From the NCBI GenBank assembly GCA_023450745.1, contig JAEXGR010000058.1:1-63867 (forward strand): a DNA stretch of 63,867 nt, written 5' to 3'. The translations under genes and the position numbers were made by a program. Origin of the DNA: Synergistota bacterium. Lineage in GTDB: Bacteria; Synergistota; Synergistia; Synergistales; Synergistaceae. A model generated the notes under the pieces. It ran no database searches, had not been told where the DNA came from, and saw nothing but the letters and a program-made list of their open reading frames with translations. Of this stretch, positions 35,555 to 44,441 are shown one piece after another (the stretch's first letter is position 1; every line of letters starts with the position of its first letter).

Positions 35555-36362
35555 CGATAAGAGAAATGAGCGAAAGCGGCGCGCGGGCGAGAATAAAAGA
35601 GACGAAAGCGCCCCTGCGGGGGATCTCTGCTGGGGACGCAACCCCGTCACCGCGCTGCTTGAGGGAGACCCGGAGCGCTGCATGAAAGTGCTCCTCGCAA
35701 AGAGCGCGCAGCCCCATATACGGGCGAAGATAACGGAGCTCTGCCGCGCGAACGGAATCATCTTTCAGAACGTCGAAAGCGCGGCGCTCGACAGACTGAC
35801 GAACGGTGAAAACCATCAGGGCGTCGCGGCCTACGCCGCGCAGATGAAGCTCTGGGAGCCGGAGGAGCTGCTTGCCTCGCTGCCCGCGGCGCCCGCCCCG
35901 GCGCTGCTGCTTCTCTGTGACCACCTTCAGGACCCGCATAACCTGGGCGCGGTGATCAGGAGCGCCGAGGCGGCGGGAGCGGCGGCGGTAATGATCCCGA
36001 AACGCGGCGGCTGCCTGCCGACGGGCACGGTCGTCAAGACCAGCGCCGGCGCGGCGCTCCGGCTTCCGGTGGTGAAGGTCGGCAATGTCTCGCAGACGAT
36101 CAAGATGCTGCAGGAGGCGGACTTCTGGGTGACGGGGCTGGCGATGGAGGGGCGGGACACGCTCTTCCGCGAGGACCTGCCGCCGCGCAGCGCCATCGTC
36201 GTCGGCGCCGAGGGAGAGGGGCTCGGCGCCGCGGTGACGAAGGCCTGCGACGATATCCGCTACATCCCGATGCAGGGCGCGACCGGTTCGCTCAACGCCT
36301 CCGTCGCCGCGGGCATTGCGATGTTCGAATGGACGCGGTCGTTAGGCAAAAAGGCCAAATGA
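35547..36362 (+). CDS. rlmB: RlmB/TrmH-type 23S rRNA (guanosine-2'-O-)-methyltransferase
   Basis: SpoU-family enzyme of 271 residues that 2'-O-methylates a ribose in rRNA (G2251 in E. coli). A variable, highly basic first ~30 residues precede the substrate-binding domain (GRNPVTALLEG). The knotted SAM domain shows the three motifs DHLQDPHNLGAVIRSAEAAG, VVGAEGEGL and MQGATGSLNASVAAGIAMFE. ATG 35547 lies inside the end of uvrA. The exact target nucleotide cannot be fixed from sequence; RlmB is the best family match. Confidence 0.88.
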   Translation: MTNDKRNERKRRAGENKRDESAPAGDLCWGRNPVTALLEGDPERCMKVLLAKSAQPHIRAKITELCRANGIIFQNVESAALDRLTNGENHQGVAAYAAQMKLWEPEELLASLPAAPAPALLLLCDHLQDPHNLGAVIRSAEAAGAAAVMIPKRGGCLPTGTVVKTSAGAALRLPVVKVGNVSQTIKMLQEADFWVTGLAMEGRDTLFREDLPPRSAIVVGAEGEGLGAAVTKACDDIRYIPMQGATGSLNASVAAGIAMFEWTRSLGKKAK

Positions 36363-36371
36363 TGCTACAAT
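36363..36371 (+). promoter_or_regulatory. metK promoter (extended -10)
   Basis: TGCTACAAT with an extended TG overlapping the end of rlmB; TAGGCA (36343-36348) may serve as the -35, with 17-nt spacing. No SAM riboswitch is present in the 37-nt leader. Confidence 0.5.
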
Positions 36372-36408
36372 ACCCGAAGTTGCATAAATTATATGGAGGT
36401 GTTTGAAT

Positions 36409-37611
36409 ATGAGCAAAGAAAGGTTTCTTATTTCGTCGGAATCGGTGACGGAGGGACACCCCGACAAACTCGCAGATCAAATATCCGACGCGGTGCTGGA
36501 CGCCATTCTCGAAGCCGACCCGATGGGACGCGTGGCCTGTGAGACGCTTGTTTCGACGGGGCTGATCGTGGTCGCGGGAGAGATAAGCACGACGTGCTAT
36601 GTCGATATCCCGAAGATCGCGCGCAAGACGGTAAAGGACGTCGGCTACACGCGCGCCAAGTACGGCTTTGACGGCGACACCTGTTCCGTCCTCACCACGA
36701 TAGATGAACAGTCTCCCGATATCGCGCTCGGCGTCGACAAGGCGAAAGAGGCGAAAGAGCTTTCGGATGACGAGATAGACGCCATCGGCGCGGGGGACCA
36801 GGGACTGATGGTAGGCTACGCCTGCAACGAGACGGAAGAGCTGATGCCGCTGCCGATATCGCTCGCGCAGAAGCTGACGCGCCGTCTCTCCGAGGTGCGT
36901 AAGAACAAGACGCTGCCCTACCTGCGCCCGGACGGAAAGAGCCAGGTGACGGTGGAGTATGTGAACGGCAGGCCGCTGCGCGTGGACACCGTGGTTATCA
37001 GCACCCAGCATCACCCCGCGATCGACCAGAAGCAGATAGAGGCGGACATCATCGAACATGTCATCAAGCCCGTCATTCCCGCCTCGCTCATTACCACGAA
37101 GCCCCGCATCCTCGTGAACCCGACGGGACGCTTTGTAATGGGCGGTCCGCAGGCCGACAGCGGCCTCACTGGACGCAAGATCATCGTCGACACCTACGGC
37201 GGCGCGGTGCCCCACGGCGGCGGCGCCTTCTCGGGCAAGGACCCGACGAAGGTCGACCGTTCGGGAGCCTATATGGCGCGTTACGCGGCGAAGAACGTCG
37301 TCGCGGCGGGACTCGCCGACGCCTGCCAGATACAGGTCGCCTACGCGATCGGCGTTGCCAAGCCCGTTTCGATCATGGTTGAGACCTTTGGCACCGGCAA
37401 GATAAAGGACGAGGAGATTACCAAGCTGCTGCGGGAAAACTTCGATTTCCGCCCCGCGGCGATCATCCGCGATCTCGACCTGCGTAAACCGCAGTACCGG
37501 CGTCTCGCCGCCTACGGGCATATGGGACGTATCGACCTTGACCCGATGCCCGCCTGGGAGCGCACCGACAAGGCCGAGACGCTCAAGCGGGCGGCGGAGC
37601 GCTTCGCGTAA
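36409..37611 (+). CDS. metK: S-adenosylmethionine synthetase
   Basis: Makes SAM from methionine and ATP; 400 residues. Family signatures are exact: EGHPDKLADQISDAVLD near the N-terminus, GAGDQGLMVGYA in the middle and GGGAFSGKDPTKVDRSGAY toward the C-terminal third. ATG 36409 has GGAGGT 8 nt upstream; a TTG two codons earlier would be too close to that SD. It supplies methyl groups for RlmB and MiaB encoded nearby, a functional link but not proof of co-regulation. A terminator follows. Confidence 0.97.
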   Translation: MSKERFLISSESVTEGHPDKLADQISDAVLDAILEADPMGRVACETLVSTGLIVVAGEISTTCYVDIPKIARKTVKDVGYTRAKYGFDGDTCSVLTTIDEQSPDIALGVDKAKEAKELSDDEIDAIGAGDQGLMVGYACNETEELMPLPISLAQKLTRRLSEVRKNKTLPYLRPDGKSQVTVEYVNGRPLRVDTVVISTQHHPAIDQKQIEADIIEHVIKPVIPASLITTKPRILVNPTGRFVMGGPQADSGLTGRKIIVDTYGGAVPHGGGAFSGKDPTKVDRSGAYMARYAAKNVVAAGLADACQIQVAYAIGVAKPVSIMVETFGTGKIKDEEITKLLRENFDFRPAAIIRDLDLRKPQYRRLAAYGHMGRIDLDPMPAWERTDKAETLKRAAERFA

Positions 37612-37630
37612 ATATCACGGCGATAAAGTT

Positions 37631-37658
37631 CGGGCGGCGCGTTATGCCGCCCGTTTTT
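37631..37658 (+). terminator. metK terminator
   Basis: CGGGCGGC (37631-37638) pairs with GCCGCCCG (37646-37653), followed by T5. The comF start region begins 14 nt later. Confidence 0.85.
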
Positions 37659-37671
37659 GATTTTTGACCGT

Positions 37672-38373
37672 ATGCGGCGGCTTTTTTCCTATCTTGCGCA
37701 CATCGTGTATCCCCAGCACTGTCCCGCCTGCGGCAGGCTGGCCGTGCCGTACTGCCCCGGCTGCCTGCGCGGCGCGGCGGCGGAGGCGCTGCCGCCCTTC
37801 TGCGCCGACTGCGGCGGGGCCTACGGGGTGGAATGCTGTTATGAGAGCGTGCCCTGTTATGCGGCTGCTCTCCACGACGGCGGCGCGCGTCAGTTCATAC
37901 TCGCCTTGAAGTATAAAAACATGAGGCCGCTCGGCGAAGCGATCGGGCGGGAGATGGCGCGCCTGATACCCAAGCAGGAGGCGGAGGCGCTTGTTCCCCT
38001 CCCTCTTCACGCCGGCAGCTCCCGCGCCTTCAATCAAACGGAGCTGATCGCGCGGGGCCTCTCGTCGCAATGGGGGATTCCGGTCGCGGGCAAGGGGCTG
38101 AAATGGCGCGTCAGCAGCGGCGCCCAGACGGAAAAACGGGGCGCGGCGCGCCGGGCGCTGACGTTCGGTTCGTTCGCGGCCCAGCCGGAGCTGGCGGGCA
38201 AGAGCGTTATTCTCGTGGACGACGTGTATACCACAGGCGGCACCGTGAGGGCGGCAAAGTTCGCGCTGCAAAGGGCGGGCGCCGAGGTAAAGGCGGTGCT
38301 GGTGTGGACGCGGCGGGTCTTTGCGCCGGAACATCCGGGAGCCTGGCCGAAGGACGGGGAATATTGGTTATAG
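37672..38373 (+). CDS. comF: ComF-family phosphoribosyltransferase-like protein
   Basis: 233-residue protein with an N-terminal double zinc-finger region (CPAC...CPGC...CADC) and a C-terminal type I phosphoribosyltransferase fold with VILVDDVYTTGGTV. In competent bacteria ComF helps ssDNA enter the cytoplasm together with ComEC and DprA. ATG 37672 was taken as the start because an earlier in-frame TTG (37657) lies within the metK terminator T-run; neither has a good SD, so expression may be low. Together with comEA and comEC it makes three competence-type genes in the window. Confidence 0.88.
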   Translation: MRRLFSYLAHIVYPQHCPACGRLAVPYCPGCLRGAAAEALPPFCADCGGAYGVECCYESVPCYAAALHDGGARQFILALKYKNMRPLGEAIGREMARLIPKQEAEALVPLPLHAGSSRAFNQTELIARGLSSQWGIPVAGKGLKWRVSSGAQTEKRGAARRALTFGSFAAQPELAGKSVILVDDVYTTGGTVRAAKFALQRAGAEVKAVLVWTRRVFAPEHPGAWPKDGEYWL

Positions 38374-38391
38374 GCAAAGTTTTGTTATAAT
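38364..38391 (+). promoter_or_regulatory. pfkA promoter
   Basis: TTGGTT (38364-38369), 16-nt spacer, TATAAT (38386-38391), with the extended TG at 38383. It overlaps the end of comF. Confidence 0.65.
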
Positions 38392-38456
38392 AGAGCGCGT
38401 ATACGGGAAAAATAGTGAAAAATACGCGGCTGACGGTAATAAAAGGGGGACGAAAG

Positions 38457-39419
38457 ATGCTTCGCAGAATCGGAGTTTTGACAAGCGGCGGCGACGCGCC
38501 GGGAATGAACGCTTCCATACGCGCCGTGACCCGTACGGCTTTATATCATGGTTTGCAGGTGGTAGGCATACGCCGCGGATATGAGGGACTGCTCGAGGGA
38601 GACTTTGTCCCTTTGACGCGCAGCTCGGTCGGCGGGATACTGCTTCACGGCGGGACGATGCTTCGCACCGCGCGCTGCCCCGCCTTTATGCGGCCTGAGG
38701 GGATCAACGCCGGGGTTTCCAAGCTGCGGGAGAGCGACATCGACGCGCTGGTGGTGATCGGCGGCGACGGCTCGTTTCGCGGGGCCAAGGAGCTCCACGA
38801 CCGCGGCGTCTGCGTGGTTGGCGTTCCCGGCACGATAGACAACGATATGGCGGGCACCGACTGCACGATCGGCTTTGACACGGCCTGCAACACCGCCCTT
38901 GAGTGCATCAGCAAGCTGCGCGACACGGCGTCGAGCCACGACCGGATGTTCATCGTCGAGGTGATGGGACGTCACGCCGGCTTTCTCGCGCTTGAGACGG
39001 GGGTGGCCTGCGGGGCGGAGTTCGTGCTGATCCCCGAGCTGCCGGTGGATATAGAGGCGATCGCCAATAAGATACATTACGCAAAACAGCGCGGCAAGAC
39101 CCACTCGCTGATCGTCCTGGCGGAGGGGGTCATGTCGGCCTCCGACCTTGCCGAAAAGCTCAAAGGGCACTGCGACTACGACCCGCGGATCGTAGTCCTC
39201 GGGCACCTGCAGCGCGGCGGCTCGCCGTCGTGCTTTGACACGGTCCTCGCTTCGCGTCTCGGCGCGGCCGCCGTGGAGGCGCTCCTGGACGAAAAGCGCG
39301 GAATGATGGTGGGGCGGATCAAGGGCGAGATCGTCACCCTGCCGCTGGAGACGGCCTGGACCGCGAACCATCCGCTTGATCAGGACATGCTGCGGCTGGT
39401 GGAAACGCTGAGCATATAA
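38457..39419 (+). CDS. pfkA: ATP-dependent 6-phosphofructokinase
   Basis: Glycolytic enzyme, 320 residues, the size of the bacterial group. The ATP site shows GGDAPGMNA and GGDGSFRGA; the Gly in GGDGS indicates ATP rather than pyrophosphate as donor. The catalytic motif is GTIDNDMAGTD, with MGRHAGFLA for fructose-6-phosphate. ATG 38457 follows GGGGGA by 6 nt; an in-frame GTG at 38415 would add 14 residues before the normal start. It is followed 58 nt later by a D-glutamate cyclase. Confidence 0.96.
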   Translation: MLRRIGVLTSGGDAPGMNASIRAVTRTALYHGLQVVGIRRGYEGLLEGDFVPLTRSSVGGILLHGGTMLRTARCPAFMRPEGINAGVSKLRESDIDALVVIGGDGSFRGAKELHDRGVCVVGVPGTIDNDMAGTDCTIGFDTACNTALECISKLRDTASSHDRMFIVEVMGRHAGFLALETGVACGAEFVLIPELPVDIEAIANKIHYAKQRGKTHSLIVLAEGVMSASDLAEKLKGHCDYDPRIVVLGHLQRGGSPSCFDTVLASRLGAAAVEALLDEKRGMMVGRIKGEIVTLPLETAWTANHPLDQDMLRLVETLSI

Positions 39420-39477
39420 CAGACAAAAAAGCCGGCGGACGCGCCGTATCGGGCCGCCGTTGAATGGAGGAGAAAAC

Positions 39478-40347
39478 GTGAGCGCTGAGAGGGTACTGCC
39501 GAAGTCCTATGCCAAGAAGCTCATTTCGCTTGTCGCGCGCGACAGGGGAGGGCGGGGCGTCTCAAAACTCTGCCGTCCGGAGGATTGGCAAAGGGCGGCC
39601 GCGGCCTTCGCTCCGTTAAAAAAGGTGGCCGTCGTTTCCGGCTTCTTTATTCCCGGGGCCGGGGCCCCGGAGACGGATGGTCCCGGCGGCGCGGTGATGC
39701 TGGCGCGTGCCTTTTACCGGGAGGGGCGCGAATCGGCGGTCTGGACCGACGAACGGTGTCTTGCGGTGATGAAGACCGCCGCCGCCGCCGCCGACTATCC
39801 CGAACGGCTGGTGACGGCGGCCCCCCCGCGGCTTGAGGACGACCCGCCCGCGGGGCTGATATTCACGGAGCGGCTTGGACGCGCGGAGGACGGCGGTTAT
39901 TACAACTTCCGCAAGATGGATATCTCGGAGTGGACGCCGCCGCTGGACGAGCTGGCCTTCGCCGCGAAAGAGCTTCTTATACCGACGCTCGGCATCGGCG
40001 ACGGCGGCAACGAGGTCGGCATGGGGAACTTCCATGAAGACTTGAAAAAGCTGCTTCCCGCTTATGCCGCCTGCCTCTGCACCGTGCGGACCGACCACGC
40101 GCTTGCCGTGGACGTCAGCAATTGGGGCGCTTACGCGCTGACCGCGGCGCTTTCCCACATGTGGGGGAGCTGGCGCGGCCCCGAGGCGGGGGAGGAGCTG
40201 GCGATGCTTGCGGCGATCAAAGGGCTGGGCGCGGTGGACGGGATCAGCCGCCTGCCGGACCTTACCGTCGACGGTTTTGATATAATATTGCAGGATGAGA
40301 TAATATCTTCTCTTAAAGAACTCTGGAATCATTATAATTTCGCCTGA
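39478..40347 (+). CDS. DUF4392 / D-glutamate cyclase-like protein
   Basis: 289-residue protein matching the DUF4392 family, whose mammalian member DGLUCY converts D-glutamate to 5-oxo-D-proline. The hallmark GIGDGGNEVGMGN is present (~residues 179-191), together with the N-terminal VAVVSGFFIPG and FTERLGRAEDGGYYNFRKMD. GTG 39478 has GGAGGAG 5 nt upstream; the in-frame TTG at 39460 precedes that SD. D-Glu is a peptidoglycan precursor, so a salvage or detoxification role is plausible (inference). A link with pfkA is positional only. It ends at 40347, with an A+T-rich 120-nt gap after it. Confidence 0.8.
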   Translation: MSAERVLPKSYAKKLISLVARDRGGRGVSKLCRPEDWQRAAAAFAPLKKVAVVSGFFIPGAGAPETDGPGGAVMLARAFYREGRESAVWTDERCLAVMKTAAAAADYPERLVTAAPPRLEDDPPAGLIFTERLGRAEDGGYYNFRKMDISEWTPPLDELAFAAKELLIPTLGIGDGGNEVGMGNFHEDLKKLLPAYAACLCTVRTDHALAVDVSNWGAYALTAALSHMWGSWRGPEAGEELAMLAAIKGLGAVDGISRLPDLTVDGFDIILQDEIISSLKELWNHYNFA

Positions 40348-40349
40348 AG

Positions 40350-40401
40350 CCGGAAAGTTTTGTAAGATATGTGCTCTTGCCGAAATTTTGTGAGCTTTGT
40401 G
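40350..40401 (+). repeat. Imperfect 30-bp-spaced direct repeat
   Basis: CCGGAAAGTTTTGTAAGA begins at 40350 and is echoed from 40380 by CCGAAATTTTGTGAGC. The 30-bp period equals three helical turns, and the pair lies ~40-85 bp upstream of the -10 at 40437. Confidence 0.35.
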
Positions 40402-40433
40402 AAGAATGAGATGTATATTTTCCAACAAACTCA

Positions 40434-40442
40434 TGATAAAAT
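40434..40442 (+). promoter_or_regulatory. Extended -10 promoter ahead of the rho gene group
   Basis: TGATAAAAT with the extended TG. No clear -35 is visible. Confidence 0.45.
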
Positions 40443-40467
40443 AATATGTTAGAGACTGGTGAAACAA

Positions 40468-40923
40468 ATGGATCAGAATTACCAGAATGGTTCCGGTAGG
40501 AGGCCGTTGATACTGCTCGGTTTAACGGTCGTCGTACTGGTGATATTGAGCGTAGTAAGTCTTAAAACAGGTCTCTTGGGGAGTTCTTTCCGCATAGATA
40601 AAGCCGTTGTCTGTGTGGAGCTTGACCGCAACAGGCTTCCCCATAAAGTGATGAACACCATCCAATACGGAACACGTCAGGTCTGCCTGTGGTTTCAATA
40701 TTCCTCCGCACCGGAAGGAAATCATCTGGAAGTTTCATGGTATTACGGAAAAGACTTAGTCTTGTCCGAGCCTTTGAAATTGATGACGAAGGACGGCGTA
40801 AGAGCGTTCTACCTGCTGCGGGAAGAGGGCACGCCGCTCCCCGTAGGAAAGTACCGCGTAATAATCTCATCACCCACAAAACGGCTGAGCGAACTGGAAT
40901 TTGAGATCATACGAAAGAATTGA
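40468..40923 (+). CDS. Single-pass membrane protein of unknown function
   Basis: About 151 residues: a short polar N-terminus, one transmembrane helix (~13-33, very Leu/Val-rich), then a ~115-residue extracytoplasmic domain with alternating hydrophobic residues and several Trp and Tyr, suggesting a beta-sandwich. I do not recognise the family. The start is uncertain: ATG 40468 has only a weak SD, and GTG 40459 would add three residues. It lies 35 nt before rho, probably in the same transcript. No lipobox or cleavage site follows the helix, so it likely stays anchored in the inner membrane. Confidence 0.72.
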   Translation: MDQNYQNGSGRRPLILLGLTVVVLVILSVVSLKTGLLGSSFRIDKAVVCVELDRNRLPHKVMNTIQYGTRQVCLWFQYSSAPEGNHLEVSWYYGKDLVLSEPLKLMTKDGVRAFYLLREEGTPLPVGKYRVIISSPTKRLSELEFEIIRKN

Positions 40924-40958
40924 CATTCTATCCCTTATATTAAACGGAGGCTAATGAC

Positions 40959-42935
40959 TTGCCAAGGAAAAAGACAGAACCGACAGAGGAATCGAAAACG
41001 GCCGTGAGGCGACGCGCCGCTTCAAAGAAGGACGAAGCCGCAGAGACGGCGGAAAACGCCGCGGAGATAAAAGAGACGGCCGCGGACACGCCCGCGGAAA
41101 CGGAGAAGCCCGTCCGTAAAAAAAGGACCTACGTAAGAAAAAAGAACGAAGAAGAGACGCCGCCGGCGGAAGTTCAGGAACAGCCGGCCGCCGAGGTAAA
41201 AAAAGAACGCCGGGGCAGAAAAAAGGCCGCCGAAGAGGCGACGGGTACGCTCTTCCCCGCAGAGGAACTGGAGGCCGTCACCGAGACGGAAGAGAAAAAG
41301 ACGGCTAGAAGAGGCCGCCGCCCCTCCAAAAAGAAGGAGGAGGAAGAGGCCCCCCTGCAAGAAGCCGCCGGTTCGGCCGCGTCGCCGCAGGCCGAAGCCA
41401 CAGCCGCCGAAACCCCCGCCGCCGAAGCGGAGGCGGAAAACGACCAGATCACTCCCGCGGAGGCGCTGCCTGCTCAGGCCGCCGCTGAAAGCCCCGACGA
41501 GGGCGAAAATAAAGAAAGCCAGGAAGAGAAGAACGAAGCGATTGAGATAGAAAAAGAGACAGAAGCCGCCTCGGAGACCGAGGAGGGCGCCGCGGCCGCG
41601 GATGCCGGCGCCGCGGAAGAAAACAGAAACCTTCCCGTACTCGATTCGCAGAAGAACGACAGAGGATTGATACGCCACCAACATCCCAAACTGGGCTTCA
41701 ACCAGCTTGCGGGGCAGACCTTGGCGGAGCTGCGCAAGATAGCGAAGGAGATCGGCGTGACCTCGATAACGACGCGCCGGAAAGACGACCTGATCAACGA
41801 CATCCTCAAGACGCAGGCGGAGGCCCTCGGATATCGCTTCAACGGCGGCACCCTCGAGTGCATGACCGAGGGATATGGTTTTCTCCGTCCCTCCGGACTT
41901 CTCCCCAGCAGCAACGACATTTATGTATCGGCCTCGCAGATCAGGCGCTTCGGCTTGCGCAACGGAGACGTGGTGTGGGGCATCATCCGTCCGCCGAAGG
42001 ATCAGGAGCACTACGAGGCGCTGCTCCGCGTGGAGAACGTCAACTTTACCGACCCGGAGGCGGCGCGCCGCCGCCCGCATTTCGAGGCGCTGACGCCGAT
42101 ATTCCCGACCGAAAAACTTGAACTTGAAACGGACCGCAAGCAGATCGCGACGCGTATCGTCGATATATTCGCGCCGATAGGCAAAGGACAGCGCGCGCTG
42201 ATCGTCTCGCCGCCGAAGGCCGGAAAGACGACCCTCCTCAAAAGCCTCGCGCATTCGATCACGACGAATCACCCGGAAGTCATCCTGATGGTGCTGCTCA
42301 TCGACGAGCGCCCGGAAGAGGTCACGGATATGGCGCGTTCCGTCGACGGAGAGATCATCGCCTCCACCTTTGACCGCCCCGCGGAGGAACATCTGCGCGT
42401 CGCCGGCCTCGCCCTTGAAAAGGCCAAGCGGCTCGTCGAGGTCTCCAAGGACGTCGTGCTGCTGCTCGACTCGATCACGAGACTCGCCCGCGCCTCAAAC
42501 CTCATCGTCCCCCCCTCGGGACGCACCCTCTCCGGCGGTATGGACCCCGCCGCGCTCTATTTCCCGAAAAAGTTCTTCGGCGCCGCGCGCAATATTGAAA
42601 ACGGCGGCAGCCTGACGATAATCGGCACTTCGCTCGTGGAGACGGGCAGCCGGATGGACGACGTCATCTACGAAGAATTCAAGGGGACCGGCAACATGGA
42701 AGTTCACCTCTCGCGGAAGATATCCGAACAGCGCATCTTCCCGGCGCTCGACATCACGCGTTCGGGAACGCGCAAGGAAGAGCTGATGGTGCCTGAGGCC
42801 GACCTGCAGCGCATCTGGGGCCTGCGCCGGAAGATCGCCAACATGGACGAGGCGGAAGTTTTAAATCTCATCCTTGATAAGCTGAGAAACACGCCCACGA
42901 ATCGCGATTTTCTTGCTACAATAAAGGCCGGCTAG
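40959..42935 (+). CDS. rho: Transcription termination factor Rho with a long N-terminal extension
   Basis: Hexameric RNA helicase that ends transcription. At 658 residues it is ~240 longer than E. coli Rho. Residues 1-~240 form a low-complexity, highly charged stretch rich in Glu, Ala, Lys and Pro with basic RRGR-type islands. The conserved core then starts (LAGQTLAELRKIAKEIGV), with the RNA-binding cold-shock-like domain and Walker A PPKAGKTTLL (~418-427). The Q- and R-loop regions and PPSGRTLSGGMD are intact. TTG 40959 has GGAGG 8 nt upstream. The extension probably binds RNA, as in other bacteria with inserted Rho domains (inference). Confidence 0.95.
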   Translation: MPRKKTEPTEESKTAVRRRAASKKDEAAETAENAAEIKETAADTPAETEKPVRKKRTYVRKKNEEETPPAEVQEQPAAEVKKERRGRKKAAEEATGTLFPAEELEAVTETEEKKTARRGRRPSKKKEEEEAPLQEAAGSAASPQAEATAAETPAAEAEAENDQITPAEALPAQAAAESPDEGENKESQEEKNEAIEIEKETEAASETEEGAAAADAGAAEENRNLPVLDSQKNDRGLIRHQHPKLGFNQLAGQTLAELRKIAKEIGVTSITTRRKDDLINDILKTQAEALGYRFNGGTLECMTEGYGFLRPSGLLPSSNDIYVSASQIRRFGLRNGDVVWGIIRPPKDQEHYEALLRVENVNFTDPEAARRRPHFEALTPIFPTEKLELETDRKQIATRIVDIFAPIGKGQRALIVSPPKAGKTTLLKSLAHSITTNHPEVILMVLLIDERPEEVTDMARSVDGEIIASTFDRPAEEHLRVAGLALEKAKRLVEVSKDVVLLLDSITRLARASNLIVPPSGRTLSGGMDPAALYFPKKFFGAARNIENGGSLTIIGTSLVETGSRMDDVIYEEFKGTGNMEVHLSRKISEQRIFPALDITRSGTRKEELMVPEADLQRIWGLRRKIANMDEAEVLNLILDKLRNTPTNRDFLATIKAG

Positions 42936-42978
42936 AAACTGATTTTTTCGAGCGACGATAATCGTAAGAGGTGGATCG

Positions 42979-44391
42979 ATGAAAGCCGGAGATGATATGC
43001 GAAAAACAAAACGACGGAAGACCCTTTGCCTCATCATCTTTTTGATGGCTGCGGTTGGCGGCGCCGTCGTCTTCGCCGCCAAAGCGGCGGAGCATACAGG
43101 CATGTACTGGATCGGCCTTGACAGCGAATTTGTGACGGAACGCCCCGAAGACAACCGGGGCTTCTTTACTGTGGACGTCTCTGATTTTCTGAACAACACG
43201 GGGGCCGCGCCGGCGGCCGCCGCCGCGGAAGATACCGAGGTCGTGCCGCTGGCGATCGGGCCGCTCCCGAGCCTGCCGACGCTTACCGAGGAGGAGCTCA
43301 AGCTTTACGGAATTCTCTCGAAGAACGACGGGCGCATATTGAGCGCGGACCAGAGCGCCCTTAACGAGGACATCCACTGGACGGAGGTCGTGCTTGAACA
43401 GGGCGAGAGCCTCAAGTCGATCGCCGAGGAGTTTGGCGTCAGCGAAGAAGACCTTCGCCAGGCGAACGGCCTTCGGAAAAATGAGCGGCCCAACCCTTCG
43501 GAGGTGCTTTACGTTCCCGACAGCCACGACGACGTCACGGCGACGCTGCTCTTCGTAAGGAAGCTGCAAAAAGAAGAGCTGGCCATCGCGAAGAAGGGCA
43601 AACTGCTCGACGTCTCCGAATATGTGGTGAAGGAGGGAGACACCCTCTGGGGCATCTCCGATAAATTCGACCTTGACGTCGACACTCTGGTGGGTTCGAA
43701 CCAGAAGGTCTTGGGCGGGAACATCAACCGGCTCAAATTGGGGATGACGCTGCGCATTCCCAACCAGGACGGCATCTTTGTCAAAGTGGGCCGGAAGGAT
43801 ACCCTGGCCAAGCTTGCCGACAAATACGGCTCGACAAAAGAATCGGTCCTGCTTGCCAACGCGATGAAGAGCGAGTCGCTGCTCGCCGGCAGCGAGATAT
43901 TCCTGCCCGGCGGGAAGCTGGTGGCCGTCACCGAAGTCAGTATCGCGACCAAGGGCCGGAGCGGCCGCGTCCGTTCCGCGACGGTCAAGCTGTCGAGCGG
44001 CACGGTCAGGGGGTTCCGCTGGCCGGTGCTCGGTCAGATATCAAGCCCGTTCGGATGGCGCAAGAGTCCGTTCGGCAGGCGCCGGGTGTTCCACTCCGGG
44101 CTCGATATACGCGCTCCGCGCGGCACCGTTATCAAAGCCGCGTCATCCGGCGTGGTCGTTCACTCCGGCTGGATGGGCGGATACGGCAAGACGATCGTCG
44201 TCTCCCATTCCAAGGGGCTGACGACGCTTTACGGCCACTGCAGCAGACTTATCGCCAGACGGGGAATGAAAATTTCTCAGGGGCAGACGATCGCCCTCGT
44301 GGGAAGCACGGGGCGTTCGACGGGGAACCATCTGCACTTTGAGGTACGCGTCAACGGCTCGCCGCGGAACCCGTTAAGACATCTCAGATAA
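42979..44391 (+). CDS. LysM-containing M23 peptidase (murein hydrolase)
   Basis: 470-residue envelope protein. A basic start and one transmembrane/signal segment (~12-33) lead to a periplasmic region. LysM-type repeats occur at ~133-180, ~213-258 and ~262-306 (for example YVVKEGDTLWGISDKF), and a C-terminal M23 LytM domain covers ~345-465. The zinc ligands are visible as HSGLD and HLHFEV, with GHCSRL between, so it is predicted to be catalytically active. It should cleave peptidoglycan cross-bridges during growth or division. ATG 42979 has AGAGGTGG upstream. The neighbours ddl and lptD are also envelope genes. Confidence 0.92.
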   Translation: MKAGDDMRKTKRRKTLCLIIFLMAAVGGAVVFAAKAAEHTGMYWIGLDSEFVTERPEDNRGFFTVDVSDFLNNTGAAPAAAAAEDTEVVPLAIGPLPSLPTLTEEELKLYGILSKNDGRILSADQSALNEDIHWTEVVLEQGESLKSIAEEFGVSEEDLRQANGLRKNERPNPSEVLYVPDSHDDVTATLLFVRKLQKEELAIAKKGKLLDVSEYVVKEGDTLWGISDKFDLDVDTLVGSNQKVLGGNINRLKLGMTLRIPNQDGIFVKVGRKDTLAKLADKYGSTKESVLLANAMKSESLLAGSEIFLPGGKLVAVTEVSIATKGRSGRVRSATVKLSSGTVRGFRWPVLGQISSPFGWRKSPFGRRRVFHSGLDIRAPRGTVIKAASSGVVVHSGWMGGYGKTIVVSHSKGLTTLYGHCSRLIARRGMKISQGQTIALVGSTGRSTGNHLHFEVRVNGSPRNPLRHLR

Positions 44392-44441
44392 GTTAAATTT
44401 GAATATTTAAAGATATGTTAAAAAGGGGCGTTTGGAATTCT

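Noticed and set aside
36363..36408. SAM riboswitch ahead of metK
   Set aside because: The leader is only ~37 nt and shows no SAM-binding core.
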